34,084 bases of DNA from Candidatus Acutalibacter pullistercoris (GCA_019115285.1 DXDU01000094.1:1-34084), one strand, 5' to 3'. Positions 22,395 through 30,911 are shown, counted from the stretch's first letter. The notes: generated from the sequence alone by a model not told the origin. Program-made: numbers and translations.

Positions 22395-24119
22395 TTACCC
22401 GATGGCCCCCTTGGGGCACAGGCTCTCGCAGACGCCGCAGCCCACGCACTGGGTGCCGTCGATGACGGCCTTGCCGTCCCGGTAGCTGATGGCGGGACAC
22501 CCGATGCCCAGGCAGGCCTTGCAGCCGACGCACTTGTCCTCCGCCACGGAGAGGGGCGGGTTGTGCTTCACGTACTTCAGCAGGGCGCAGGGCCGGCGGC
22601 TGATGATGACAGAGGGCTCCTCGGCGGCCAGCTCTTCCTTGAGGACAGCCATGACCTGCTTTAAGTCGTAGGGGTCCACCACGGTGACCCGGCGGATGCC
22701 GATGGCGTGGCACAGTGCTTCCAGATCCACGGCGGTGGCGGGCTCGCCCTTGATATTGAAGCCGGTGGTGGGGTTCTGCTGGTGGCCGGTCATGCCGGTG
22801 ATGGAGTTGTCCAGCACGATGACCACGGAGTTGGAGCGGTTGTAGGCGATGTCGATCAGGCTGGTGATGCCGGAGTGGGCAAAGGTGGAGTCCCCAATGA
22901 CGGCCACGCTCTTTTTCTCCCCTTCCGCTCCCCGGGCTTTGTTGTAGCCGTGGAGGGCGGACACGGAGGCGCCCATACAGATACAGGAATCCATGGCGCC
23001 CAGGGGAGCACTGGCCCCCAGAGTATAGCAGCCAATGTCCCCGCTGACGTAGACCCCCGCCCGCTTCAAGGCGTAGAACACGCCCCGGTGGGGGCAGCCG
23101 CAGCACATGACGGGAGGCCGCACGGGAATGGCAGCCTCCAGGGACAGGCTCTCGGCCTCCTCCCCGGAGAGGAGCTTGCGCACGATCTTCTGGGACAGCT
23201 CCCCGCACCGGGGGAACAGGTCCTTGCCGATGACTTTCATCCCCAGGGCCTTGCAGTGGGTCTCGATGAAGTCGTCCAGCTCCTCAGCCACATACACAGT
23301 CTCGCACCGGGCGGCGAAGTCCAGCAGGAGCTTCTCGGGCAGGGGCCACACCAGGCCCAGCTTGCAGTAGTTGACCTTGTCCCCCATGGCCTCCTTCACG
23401 TACTGGTAGGCCACGCCGGAGGTGATGACGCCGATCTTCGCCCCGTTGTCCTCGATCCTGTTGAGCTCGGTGGTCTCCCCGTAGGCGATGAGGGCCTGGG
23501 TGCGGGCCTCTACCTTCTCGTGCTTGGGCTTGGCGAAGGCGGGGAGCATCACGTTCTTGGCAGGGTTCTTCACGTAGGGCTTCAGGCCCGCCTCCTGGCG
23601 GTCCTCCGTCTCCACAATGGACCGGGAGTGGGCCACCCGGGTGGACAGCCGCAGGATCACCGGGGTGTCGAACTGCTCGGAGAGCTGGTAGGCCAGCTTG
23701 GTGAACTCCTTGCACTCCCTGGAGTCGGAGGGTTCCAGCATGGGGAGCTTGGCGGCCTTGGCATAATTCCGGGAGTCCTGCTCGTTCTGGGAGGAGTGCA
23801 TCCCGGGATCGTCGGCCACAGCCAGCACCATGCCGCCGTTTACGCCGATGTAGCTCATGGTGAACAGGGGGTCGGCGGCCACGTTCAGACCCACGTGCTT
23901 CATGGCGCAAAAAGACCTGGCCCCGCCGATGGAGGCGCCGCAGGCGGTCTCGGTGGCCACTTTCTCGTTGGGGGCCCATTCGCAGTAGATCTCCGGGTAC
24001 TTTACAGCGCTCTCGGTGATCTCGGTGCTGGGAGTGCCGGGGTAGGCGGAGACCACTTTCACCCCGGCCTCGTACAGGCCGCGGGCAACGGCTTCGTTGC
24101 CCAGGTACAGTTGTTTCAT
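22395..24119 (-). CDS. iorA: Indolepyruvate:ferredoxin oxidoreductase, alpha subunit
   Basis: This 574-residue protein starts KQLYLGNEAVARGLYEAG, with the pyruvate:ferredoxin-type domain first. The thiamine-diphosphate domain follows (CCGCPHRGVFYAL, GDIGCYTLG, VIGDSTFAHSGITSLIDIAYNRSN). It ends in a two-cluster ferredoxin module CVGCKACLGIGCP and CVGCGVCESLCP. This is the complete architecture of IorA. It is oxygen-sensitive and works in the cytoplasm of anaerobes during fermentation of aromatic amino acids. It lies between the two paaK copies, all on the minus strand. Confidence 0.96.
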   Translation of the reverse strand: MKQLYLGNEAVARGLYEAGVKVVSAYPGTPSTEITESAVKYPEIYCEWAPNEKVATETACGASIGGARSFCAMKHVGLNVAADPLFTMSYIGVNGGMVLAVADDPGMHSSQNEQDSRNYAKAAKLPMLEPSDSRECKEFTKLAYQLSEQFDTPVILRLSTRVAHSRSIVETEDRQEAGLKPYVKNPAKNVMLPAFAKPKHEKVEARTQALIAYGETTELNRIEDNGAKIGVITSGVAYQYVKEAMGDKVNYCKLGLVWPLPEKLLLDFAARCETVYVAEELDDFIETHCKALGMKVIGKDLFPRCGELSQKIVRKLLSGEEAESLSLEAAIPVRPPVMCCGCPHRGVFYALKRAGVYVSGDIGCYTLGASAPLGAMDSCICMGASVSALHGYNKARGAEGEKKSVAVIGDSTFAHSGITSLIDIAYNRSNSVVIVLDNSITGMTGHQQNPTTGFNIKGEPATAVDLEALCHAIGIRRVTVVDPYDLKQVMAVLKEELAAEEPSVIISRRPCALLKYVKHNPPLSVAEDKCVGCKACLGIGCPAISYRDGKAVIDGTQCVGCGVCESLCPKGAIG

Positions 24120-24173
24120 GGTGTTTCTTCCTCTCTATGGTGATTCACAATAAACAAAGGGAATACGGGCAGC

Positions 24174-25496
24174 TCATGCCTCCGGCTGGTTGCGCAGATC
24201 CAGCACACGCCTGGCCTTGCCCTGGAAGCGCTCCAGGCTCTTGGGAGAGACCAGGGTCACCCGGGTCTCCAGGCCCAGCACGCTCTTTAACCGGTCGTGG
24301 ATCTTCTTCTGCAGCGCTTCCAGGCTGCGGAAGTTCTCCAGCAGGCTGCCGTCGATGAGCTCCACCTTCACTTCCAGGTTGTCCAGGAAGTTCTTCTTCC
24401 GCACCACCAGCTGGTAGTGGGGACCCACGTTCTCCATGCCCACCAGCACGCTCTCAATCTGGCTGGGGAACACGTTCACGCCCTTGATGATGAGCATGTC
24501 GTCAGTGCGGCCCATAACCTTGTCCATGCGCGCGTGGGTGCGGCCGCAGGGGCAGGGCTCGTAGTGCAGGCGGGTGATGTCCTTGGTGCGGTAGCGCAGC
24601 ACGGGCATGCCCAGGCGGGTCAGGGTGGTGACCACCAGTTCTCCCGCCTCCCCGGGGGCCTTGTGCTCCAAGGTGTCCGTGTCGATGATCTCAGGCAGGA
24701 AGGCGTCCTCGGCGAAGTGCAGCCCCTGGCGGAGGTGGCACTCCCCGGCCACCCCAGGCCCGGTGAGCTCTGTCATGCCGTAGTTGTCGGAGACGGTGAT
24801 GCCCAAAGTCTCCTCGATCCGGGCGCGCATCTCCTCAGTGCAGCCCTCGCTGCCCAGAATGCCGTGCTTCAGGCTGGCATAGGCCTCTTTGGGATAGGGA
24901 CTCTCCGCCACCAGCTCTCCCAGGTACAGGGCGTAGCTGGGGGTGGCCACCAGGCCCGTGACCCCGAAGTCCCGGAGCATCATCAGCTGTTTCTCCGAGT
25001 TGCCGGAGCTGGCGGGGATCACCGTGGCCCCCACTTTCTCCAGGCCGAAGTGGAGCCCCAGGGCCCCGGTGAACAGCCCGTAACCAAAGGAGATCTGAAC
25101 AATGTCCTCCTCGGTGACGCCTACGGCGGTGACCAGCCGGGCCACATAGTCGGACCAGTGGTCGATGTCCTCCTTGGTGTAGGCCCCCACCGTGGGCTTC
25201 CCCGTGGTGCCAGAGCTGGCGTGGATGCGCACGATGTCCTTCATGGGCACGGCCAGCAGGCCGAAGGGGTAGTTGTCCCGGATGTCGTCCTTGGTGGTGA
25301 AGGGGATGTACTGGATGTCCGACAGGGTCTTGATCTTGCTCCCGGAGGTGATGCCCGCGGCCCCCAGGCGCTCGTGGTAGAAGGGGACGTTGTTGTAGCA
25401 GTAGTCCACCATCCACCGCAGCCGCTCCAGCTGCAGCGCCTCGATATCGGCGCGCTTCATGGTCTCGATGTCTTTTTGGAAAAACCTGGTCTCCAT
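24174..25496 (-). CDS. paaK: Phenylacetate-CoA ligase (copy 2)
   Basis: This 440-residue paralogue of the copy at 20190-21494 has the same blocks (HASSGTTGKPTVGAYTKEDI, YGMTELTGPG, KVMGRTDDMLIIKGVNVFP) but is clearly diverged. The two copies may therefore prefer different arylacetates, for example phenyl- versus indole- or hydroxyphenyl-acetate. GAAGGA precedes the ATG, and a consensus promoter lies about 100 nt upstream, making it the likely first gene of a paaK-iorA-iorB-paaK unit. Confidence 0.94.
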   Translation of the reverse strand: METRFFQKDIETMKRADIEALQLERLRWMVDYCYNNVPFYHERLGAAGITSGSKIKTLSDIQYIPFTTKDDIRDNYPFGLLAVPMKDIVRIHASSGTTGKPTVGAYTKEDIDHWSDYVARLVTAVGVTEEDIVQISFGYGLFTGALGLHFGLEKVGATVIPASSGNSEKQLMMLRDFGVTGLVATPSYALYLGELVAESPYPKEAYASLKHGILGSEGCTEEMRARIEETLGITVSDNYGMTELTGPGVAGECHLRQGLHFAEDAFLPEIIDTDTLEHKAPGEAGELVVTTLTRLGMPVLRYRTKDITRLHYEPCPCGRTHARMDKVMGRTDDMLIIKGVNVFPSQIESVLVGMENVGPHYQLVVRKKNFLDNLEVKVELIDGSLLENFRSLEALQKKIHDRLKSVLGLETRVTLVSPKSLERFQGKARRVLDLRNQPEA

Positions 25497-25596
25497 GGTT
25501 TTTTGTCCTTCTTTCCCAGCCGTCCCGGCCTCTCCTGGGCGGGAGACGGTTTCTCTGCCGCTTTTTGCGCTTTAACTCGAAAAAGCAGTTCTATTT

Positions 25597-25625
25597 ATTT
25601 TACCGTATTTTCCCCCTTATTGCAA
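25597..25625 (-). promoter_or_regulatory. Promoter of the paaK-ior gene cluster
   Basis: On the minus strand TTGCAA, a 17-bp spacer and TAAAAT are present in an A/T-rich stretch. Confidence 0.7.
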
Positions 25626-25739
25626 GGGCGGCAGGGGCAAAATTCGTGGTTTTTACAGAATTTCCGGGTAGTTTCGCCCTGTGCGGCCAGGGAGGGCGGA
25701 CCTTCGTGCCTCTCCCCCACCCCCATCTGGGCCCCACCT

Positions 25740-25832
25740 CCGCCCTCTCCGCCCCCGGGTCCCCCGGGGACAGGCCGCCCGCCTGGGGCGGGCGGCCTGG
25801 TTTCGCCCCCAGGGCGAAACCGGAGAGGGCGG
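25740..25832. repeat. Cloverleaf-like GC-rich inverted-repeat element
   Basis: A 12-bp outer stem (CCGCCCTCTCCG at 25740-25751, CGGAGAGGGCGG at 25821-25832) encloses three consecutive hairpins. These are CCCCGGG-type (about 25753-25770), CAGGCCGCCCG / CGGGCGGCCTG (25771-25799) and GGTTTCGCCC / GGGCGAAACC (25799-25821). Nearly every base can pair. It could be a small palindromic element, a structured RNA or a processing signal in the pdxK 3' end. Confidence 0.75.
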
Positions 25833-25866
25833 CTCCGGCTCCCTGCCCCTTGCCAGAGAGAGCGCT

Positions 25867-26739
25867 TTACGCCCCTTTGCCTTCCCGGAAGTCCGCCATC
25901 TTCTGGCACAGCCAGGGCAGGTGGCACTCGAACTTGGGCCCCATGCGCAGGTCGCCCCCCACCTGGTGGGTGGTGACGATCACCCGCTGGGTGTAGTCCA
26001 CCGCCAGCTGGCAGGCCTGGGGCAGGGTCATGCCGTTTAGAAGCCCCGCCACCAGGGTGGAGCCGAACACGTCTCCCGTGCCGTGGTAGGAACCGGGCAC
26101 CCGGTCCGACAGAAGCCACTGGGGCTCCTCCTGGCCCCGCTCCAGGCAGGCCGCCCCCAGGCAGCCCTCCTCCTGCCACACCCCCGTGAGCACCGCCATC
26201 CGGGGGCCCAGGTCCAGCAGCCCGTGGAGGATCTCCCTCACGTACTCCCGGGTGTAGGGGCCCTCCCGGTAGGGCAGCCCCAGAATATGGCAGGCCTCGG
26301 TGAAGTTTGGCATCACCAGGTCGGCGCCGCGGCACAGGGTGCCCATGCCGTCGGCCATCTCCTTAGTGTACGTGGCGTAGAGCTTTCCTGCGTCCCCCAT
26401 CACCGGGTCCACGGCCACCAGGGTGCCCTCCTCCCGGAACAGGGAGAAGATCTCCGACACCAGGCCGATCTGCTCCGGGCTCCCCAGAAAGCCGCTGTAC
26501 AGCGCCTCAAACCGGCAGCCCTCCTTTTTCCAGTGGCGGGCCATGGGCAGCAGGTCCTCGGTCAGGTCCCGGTAGGTGTAGCCCGTAAAGCCCCCGGTGT
26601 GGGTGGAGAGCACCGCCGTGGGCATCACCGCCGTCTCCACCCCGCAGGCGGAGAGAATGGGCAGCGCCACGGTGAGGGAGCACTTCCCCATCCCGGACAG
26701 ATCGTGTATAGCGGCGCACCGCATGTTCCTGTATGTCAT
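25867..26739 (-). CDS. Pyridoxal/pyridoxamine kinase
   Basis: This 290-residue protein of the ribokinase fold has the PdxY/PdxK-like start AAIHDLSGMGKCSLTVALPILSACG, a central VDPVMGDAGKLY block and the anion-hole motif HGTGDVFGSTLVAG with the catalytic Asp. It phosphorylates B6 vitamers on the way to pyridoxal phosphate, the cofactor of the aminotransferase encoded at the window end. The ATG at 26739 has AAAGGA 13 nt upstream. A later ATG (26724) could also be the start. Confidence 0.9.
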   Translation of the reverse strand: MTYRNMRCAAIHDLSGMGKCSLTVALPILSACGVETAVMPTAVLSTHTGGFTGYTYRDLTEDLLPMARHWKKEGCRFEALYSGFLGSPEQIGLVSEIFSLFREEGTLVAVDPVMGDAGKLYATYTKEMADGMGTLCRGADLVMPNFTEACHILGLPYREGPYTREYVREILHGLLDLGPRMAVLTGVWQEEGCLGAACLERGQEEPQWLLSDRVPGSYHGTGDVFGSTLVAGLLNGMTLPQACQLAVDYTQRVIVTTHQVGGDLRMGPKFECHLPWLCQKMADFREGKGA

Positions 26740-26797
26740 AAGGCATCAGCGTCCTTTCGTAAGGCAGATTCCAGGCCCCAGGGGGCCCGCTCCCAAA

Positions 26798-26826
26798 ATA
26801 GTAGTACAACCGGGAGGCAAAGTCAA
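26798..26826 (-). promoter_or_regulatory. Promoter of the pyridoxal kinase gene
   Basis: On the minus strand TTGACT, a 17-bp spacer and TACTAT are found. Confidence 0.65.
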
Positions 26827-26854
26827 CGGTGGGCCCAAAACCAGGGACTGCGCC

Positions 26855-26883
26855 TTTACAAACAGGAAAAAAAATGCTAGACT
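26855..26883 (+). promoter_or_regulatory. Promoter of the 35-residue membrane peptide gene
   Basis: TTTACA, a 17-bp spacer and TAGACT lie about 50 nt before the small ORF. It may also supply transcription for metG downstream. Confidence 0.6.
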
Positions 26884-26930
26884 AGGAGGAGTTTTGGCAG
26901 CGACTCTGTTGCGGAAAGGAGGCCTGTCCC

Positions 26931-27038
26931 ATGAAAGGCCGCAACTCCAAAATGAAAGGGCTTTTCGTGCGGGGGACCGCCGTCGTCCTGGCGGTGCTCA
27001 TGGCCGCTACGGTGTTCTCCGCCCTGGTCTTCCGCTGA
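26931..27038 (+). CDS. Single-span membrane peptide, 35 residues
   Basis: This ORF is too short for the track. It reads MKGRNSKMKGLFVRG followed by one hydrophobic span (TAVVLAVLMAATVFSALVF) and a terminal Arg. AAAGGAGG lies 9 nt before the ATG and a promoter lies upstream, the two signs that make it credible. The basic N-terminus suggests the N-terminus stays inside. The function is unknown. The 160 bp between it and metG contain only imperfect GC hairpins, and no T-box sequence. Confidence 0.6.
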   Translation: MKGRNSKMKGLFVRGTAVVLAVLMAATVFSALVFR

Positions 27039-27197
27039 CCGGCCCGCTCCACAGATTTTCAGAAAAGAGGTGGCCTGTGTGCCCCAGCCCGTCCAGCTCC
27101 TCCCTGGGGAGCGAATGCCCGGGGCGTCGGGGAGCTCTTTCCCCGGCGCCTGACTGACTTTGGTTTTTCATCACCCCAGCAAGGAGAGAATGAGTTT

Positions 27198-29156
27198 ATG
27201 AACAGCAAAGGAAAGTATTACCTCACCACCGCCATCGCCTACACCTCCGGCAAGCCCCACATCGGCAACGTGTACGAGATCGTCCTGGCCGACGCCATCG
27301 CCCGCTTTAAGCGCATGGAGGGCTACGACGTGTTCTTCCAGACCGGCACCGACGAGCACGGCCAGAAAAACGAGCTGAAGGCCGCCGAGCAGGGCCTGAC
27401 CCCCAAGGAGTTCGTGGACCAGGTGGCCGCCGTCATCAAAGAGCAGTTCGACTTGATGAACGTCTCTTACGACCACTTCATCCGCACCACCGATGATTAC
27501 CACGAGAAGGAAGTCCAGAAGATCTTCAAGTACCTCTACGACAAGGGGGACATCTACAAGGGCGCCTACGAGGGCCTGTACTGCACCCCCTGCGAGAGCT
27601 TCTGGACCGAGAGCCAGCTTGTAGACGGCAAGTGCCCCGACTGCGGCCGGGAAGTGCGCCCTGCCAAGGAGGAGGCCTACTTCTTCAAAATGAGCAAGTA
27701 CGCCCAGCGGCTCATCGACTATATCAACGACCATCCGGAGTTCATCCAGCCCGTGGCCAGAAAGAACGAGATGATGAACAACTTCCTGCTCCCCGGCCTG
27801 CAGGACCTGTGCGTGTCCCGCACCAGCTTCAAGTGGGGCATCCCCGTGGAGTTCGACCCCAAGCACGTGGTGTACGTCTGGCTGGACGCCCTGACCAACT
27901 ACATCACCGGCATCGGCTACCACTGCGGGGAGCAGTCCACCGAGCAGTTTGAGAAGCTCTGGCCCGCCGACCTGCACCTCATCGGCAAGGACATCATCCG
28001 GTTCCACACCATCTACTGGCCCATCTTCCTCATGGCCCTGGACCTGCCCCTGCCCAAGCAGGTGTTCGGCCACCCCTGGCTCTTGATGAACGGCGGCAAG
28101 ATGAGCAAGAGCAAGGGCAACATCATCTACGCCGACGACCTGGTGAACACCTTCGGCGTGGACGCAGTGCGGTACTTCCTGCTCCATGAGATGCCCTACG
28201 ACAACGACGGCAACCTGACTTGGGAGCTGGTGTGCGAGCGCACCAACTCCGACCTGGCCAACGTCCTGGGCAACCTGGTCAACCGCACGGTCTCCATGAG
28301 CAACAAGTACTTCGGCGGCCTGGTGGAGAACACCGGCGTCACCGAGGAAGTGGACGGGGACCTGCGGGCCGTGGCCGCCGCCTGCCGGGACAAGGTGGCG
28401 GAGAAGATGGCCACTCTCCGGGTGGCGGACGCCATCACCGAGGTGCTCAACCTCTTCAAGCGCTGCAACAAGTATATCGACGAGACCATGCCCTGGGCCC
28501 TGGCCAAGGACGAGGAAAAGAAGCCCCGCCTGGCCCAGGTCCTCTACAACCTGGTGGACTGCATCGCCCTGGGGGCCAGCCTGTTAAAGCCCTTTATGCC
28601 CGAGACCGCCGAGAAGATCTTCGCCCAGCTGAACACCCACGCCAGAGACTGGGAAGACCTGGACAAGACCGGCCTGTACCCCTCCGGGGGCAAGGTCACC
28701 GACCAGCCCCAGATCCTCTTCGCCCGCCTGGACGTCAACGAGGTGATGGAGCAGGTGCTGGCCATGGAAGAGGCCAGAAAGCCCCAGCCGGAGATTGAGG
28801 TGGAGCCCCAGCTCACCGAGGCCGTGGACTTCGACACCTTCTGCAAGTGCGACTTCCGGGTGGTGAAGGTCAAGGCCTGCGAGGCGGTGAAGAAGAGCCA
28901 GAAGCTCTTGAGGTTCACCTTGGACGACGGCACCGGCACAGACCGGCAGATCCTCTCCGGCATCCACGCCTGGTACGAGCCGGAGGACCTGGTGGGCAAA
29001 ACATTGGCTGCCATCGTCAACCTGCCTCCCCGGAAGATGATGGGCCTGGAGAGCTGCGGTATGCTCCTCTCCGCGGTGCACAAGGAAAAGGGCCAGGAAG
29101 CCCTGCACCTGATGATCCTGGACGACAGCATCCCCGCGGGGGCCAAGCTCTGCTGA
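27198..29156 (+). CDS. metG: Methionyl-tRNA synthetase
   Basis: This 652-residue protein is the full-length bacterial form. The class I HIGH-type motif is GKPHIGN near residue 20 and KMSKS is near residue 302 (GGKMSKSKGN). A Cys-x2-Cys pair set for zinc lies in between (YCTPCES, KCPDCGR). The C-terminal 100 or so residues are the EMAP/Arc1p-like tRNA-binding domain (DFRVVKVKACEAVKKSQKLL, PPRKMMGLESCGMLL). It charges tRNA-Met. AAGGAGAG precedes the ATG. tatD and a radical SAM gene follow in the same direction, a common clostridial arrangement. Confidence 0.97.
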   Translation: MNSKGKYYLTTAIAYTSGKPHIGNVYEIVLADAIARFKRMEGYDVFFQTGTDEHGQKNELKAAEQGLTPKEFVDQVAAVIKEQFDLMNVSYDHFIRTTDDYHEKEVQKIFKYLYDKGDIYKGAYEGLYCTPCESFWTESQLVDGKCPDCGREVRPAKEEAYFFKMSKYAQRLIDYINDHPEFIQPVARKNEMMNNFLLPGLQDLCVSRTSFKWGIPVEFDPKHVVYVWLDALTNYITGIGYHCGEQSTEQFEKLWPADLHLIGKDIIRFHTIYWPIFLMALDLPLPKQVFGHPWLLMNGGKMSKSKGNIIYADDLVNTFGVDAVRYFLLHEMPYDNDGNLTWELVCERTNSDLANVLGNLVNRTVSMSNKYFGGLVENTGVTEEVDGDLRAVAAACRDKVAEKMATLRVADAITEVLNLFKRCNKYIDETMPWALAKDEEKKPRLAQVLYNLVDCIALGASLLKPFMPETAEKIFAQLNTHARDWEDLDKTGLYPSGGKVTDQPQILFARLDVNEVMEQVLAMEEARKPQPEIEVEPQLTEAVDFDTFCKCDFRVVKVKACEAVKKSQKLLRFTLDDGTGTDRQILSGIHAWYEPEDLVGKTLAAIVNLPPRKMMGLESCGMLLSAVHKEKGQEALHLMILDDSIPAGAKLC

Positions 29157-29195
29157 GGACACTGTCCCCATCCCCATTTTTCTCGAGGTGATACA

Positions 29196-29966
29196 GTGAG
29201 GAACATCTTCGACTCTCACGCCCACTACGACGACAGCCAGTTCGACTGCGACCGGGAGGAGCTTTTAGGCCGCGGCCTGCCCCAGGCCGGGGTCGCCGGA
29301 GTGGTGAACATGGCCGCCGACCTGGCAAGCTGCCAGACCACCTGGGAGCTCACCCAGCGGTACGACTACTTCTGGGGGGCGGCGGGCATCCACCCGGAGG
29401 AGGCAAGAGACCTGCCGGAAGACTGGCTTGCCCAGGTAAAAGGGTGGCTCAAAAAGCCCAAAATGGTGGCGGTAGGCGAGATTGGTCTCGACTACCACTG
29501 GCTGGACGCCTGCCCCAAGGAGCGGCAGCAAGAGGTGTTCGGCCAACAGCTGGAGCTGGCAAACAAGCTCTCCCTGCCTGTGGTGGTCCACGACCGGGAG
29601 GCCCACGCCGACACCCTGGCCTTCCTGCGGAAGCACCGGCCCCAGGGGGTGCTCCACTGCTTCTCCGGCAGCTGGGAGACCGCCAAAGAGATCTTAAACC
29701 TGGGGCTGTACATCGGCCTGGGGGGCGTGGTCACCTTTAAAAACGCCCGGCACCCGGTGGAGGTGGCACAGAACGTCCCCCTGGACCGGCTGCTCCTCGA
29801 GACAGACTGCCCCTACATGGCCCCTGTCCCCCACCGGGGCAAGCGGAACGACTCCTCCCTCATCCCCCTGGTGGCGGAAAAGATCGGGGAGCTGCGGGGC
29901 ATGGACCCCCAGGAGATCCTGGACATCACCCAGGAAAACGCCAAACGGCTGTTCCACATTGGATAA
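29196..29966 (+). CDS. tatD: TatD-family metal-dependent hydrolase/DNase
   Basis: This 256-residue protein starts at GTG 29196 behind CGAGGTG. Metal-binding motifs are visible in order: DSHAHYDD, GEIGLDYHW, VVVHDREAHADTL, HCFSGSWE and LETDCPYMAP. TatD proteins are TIM-barrel nucleases with roles in DNA repair or turnover. The gene lies 39 bp after metG and 18 bp before the radical SAM gene. Confidence 0.95.
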   Translation: MRNIFDSHAHYDDSQFDCDREELLGRGLPQAGVAGVVNMAADLASCQTTWELTQRYDYFWGAAGIHPEEARDLPEDWLAQVKGWLKKPKMVAVGEIGLDYHWLDACPKERQQEVFGQQLELANKLSLPVVVHDREAHADTLAFLRKHRPQGVLHCFSGSWETAKEILNLGLYIGLGGVVTFKNARHPVEVAQNVPLDRLLLETDCPYMAPVPHRGKRNDSSLIPLVAEKIGELRGMDPQEILDITQENAKRLFHIG

Positions 29967-29984
29967 AGAAAGGGAGCGCACTGC

Positions 29985-30632
29985 ATGGAAGCCTCTGCTC
30001 AGATCGCCGGCAGCCGGAAATACGGCGCCAGCATCACCTACCCCTACGGGAAAAACCTGTACGTGAACATGACAAACCACTGCTGCAACAACTGCGACTT
30101 CTGCCTGCGGAAGAACAGCCCCGGCAGCCTCTACGCCGAAAACCTGTGGTACCAGGGGGGCGAGCCCACCAAGGAGGAGATCTGGGAGGAGCTGTCCTCC
30201 CGGGACCTGAACCAGTACTGCGAGGTGGTGTTCTGCGGCTACGGGGAGCCCGCCTGCCGGTGGGACGACATGATGTGGCTGTGCGACAAGATCAAAGAGG
30301 CCGGGTCCCATTTGATTCGCATCAACACCAACGGCCTGGGGGACCTGATCACCGGGCGGCCGGTGGCGGAGGAGTTGGACGGCCGGGCTGACACCGTGTC
30401 CGTCAGCCTGAATGCCAGCACCCCTGAAGGCTACGACCGCCTCTGTCACAGCAAGTACGGCCTGCAGGCGCTGCCCGCCATTTTGAAGTTCACCGCCATG
30501 GCCGTGCTCAACGTCCCCCATGTGCGCATGACCGTGGTGAGCACCATGCCCAAAGAGGAGATAGACGCCTGCCGGGCCCTGTGTGAATCCATCGGCGCCG
30601 ACTTCTTCGTGCGGGAGTACATCGAGACATAA
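29985..30632 (+). CDS. TatD-associated radical SAM protein
   Basis: This 215-residue protein has a radical-SAM cluster motif CxxxCxxC in NHCCNNCDFC near residues 30-37. A GYGEP block and RINTNGLGDL follow as expected for S-adenosylmethionine binding. It matches the family found linked to tatD in Firmicutes, whose reaction is not known to me. AAAGGGAG precedes the ATG. The protein ends in VREYIET without an auxiliary cluster domain. Confidence 0.92.
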   Translation: MEASAQIAGSRKYGASITYPYGKNLYVNMTNHCCNNCDFCLRKNSPGSLYAENLWYQGGEPTKEEIWEELSSRDLNQYCEVVFCGYGEPACRWDDMMWLCDKIKEAGSHLIRINTNGLGDLITGRPVAEELDGRADTVSVSLNASTPEGYDRLCHSKYGLQALPAILKFTAMAVLNVPHVRMTVVSTMPKEEIDACRALCESIGADFFVREYIET

Positions 30633-30636
30633 AAAA

Positions 30637-30667
30637 GCGCCTGGTCCCACGGCCAGGCGTTTTCTTT
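30637..30667 (+). terminator. Terminator of the metG-tatD-rSAM unit (first copy of the duplicated terminator)
   Basis: The stem CGCCTGG / CCAGGCG is followed by TTTTCTTTT. The same sequence recurs at about 30784-30813 as the 3' end of the XRE gene. Confidence 0.85.
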
Positions 30668-30765
30668 TGGGCGAGTCAGGGCCGGAAGAGCTCCTCCACC
30701 GGCACCTGGTACAGCTGGGCCAGGGTGAACAGATCCACCGCGCTGGGGGTGGTCTTCCCTGTCTC
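30638..30765. repeat. 128-bp direct repeat, copy 1
   Basis: It matches 30784-30911 at 126 of 128 positions. The offset is 146 bp and an 18-bp unrelated spacer lies between the copies. The unit contains the terminator hairpin and the last 30 or so codons of the XRE regulator gene. Confidence 0.93.
30676..30765 (-). pseudogene. Duplicated 3' fragment of the XRE regulator gene
   Basis: On the minus strand it encodes the regulator's C-terminal residues (GKTTPSAVDLFTLAQLY..PVEELFRP and the stop) with one amino-acid change (Gln for Arg), but the helix-turn-helix and start are missing. Upstream of the fragment the reading frame continues into unrelated sequence. Confidence 0.85.
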
Positions 30766-30783
30766 CCAACAGGGCAGGCCAGA

Positions 30784-30911
30784 CGCCTGGTCCCACGGCC
30801 AGGCGTTTTCTTTTGGGCGAGTCAGGGCCGGAAGAGCTCCTCCACCGGCACCCGGTACAGCTGGGCAAGGGTGAACAGATCCACCGCGCTGGGGGTGGTC
30901 TTCCCTGTCTC
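30784..30911. repeat. 128-bp direct repeat, copy 2
   Basis: This copy belongs to the intact regulator gene and its terminator, so it is likely the original. Confidence 0.93.

Larger units (their letters stand above)
25497..25866. other. 370-bp intergenic region before paaK copy 2
   Basis: No gene is supported. The region holds the paaK promoter (25597-25625) and a multi-stem GC-rich element (25740-25832); both are described separately. Track ORFs crossing it are shadows or chance readings of GC-rich DNA. Confidence 0.7.

Noticed and set aside
22707-25976. Long + strand ORFs (478 and 559 aa) opposite iorA and paaK copy 2
   Set aside because: Same antisense-frame artefact; no start signals, and the opposite strand encodes well-conserved enzymes.
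27039-27197. Possible T-box or other riboswitch before metG
   Set aside because: The T-box core sequence is absent and the hairpins (GCTCC/GGAGC and similar) are imperfect; nothing recognisable as a riboswitch.
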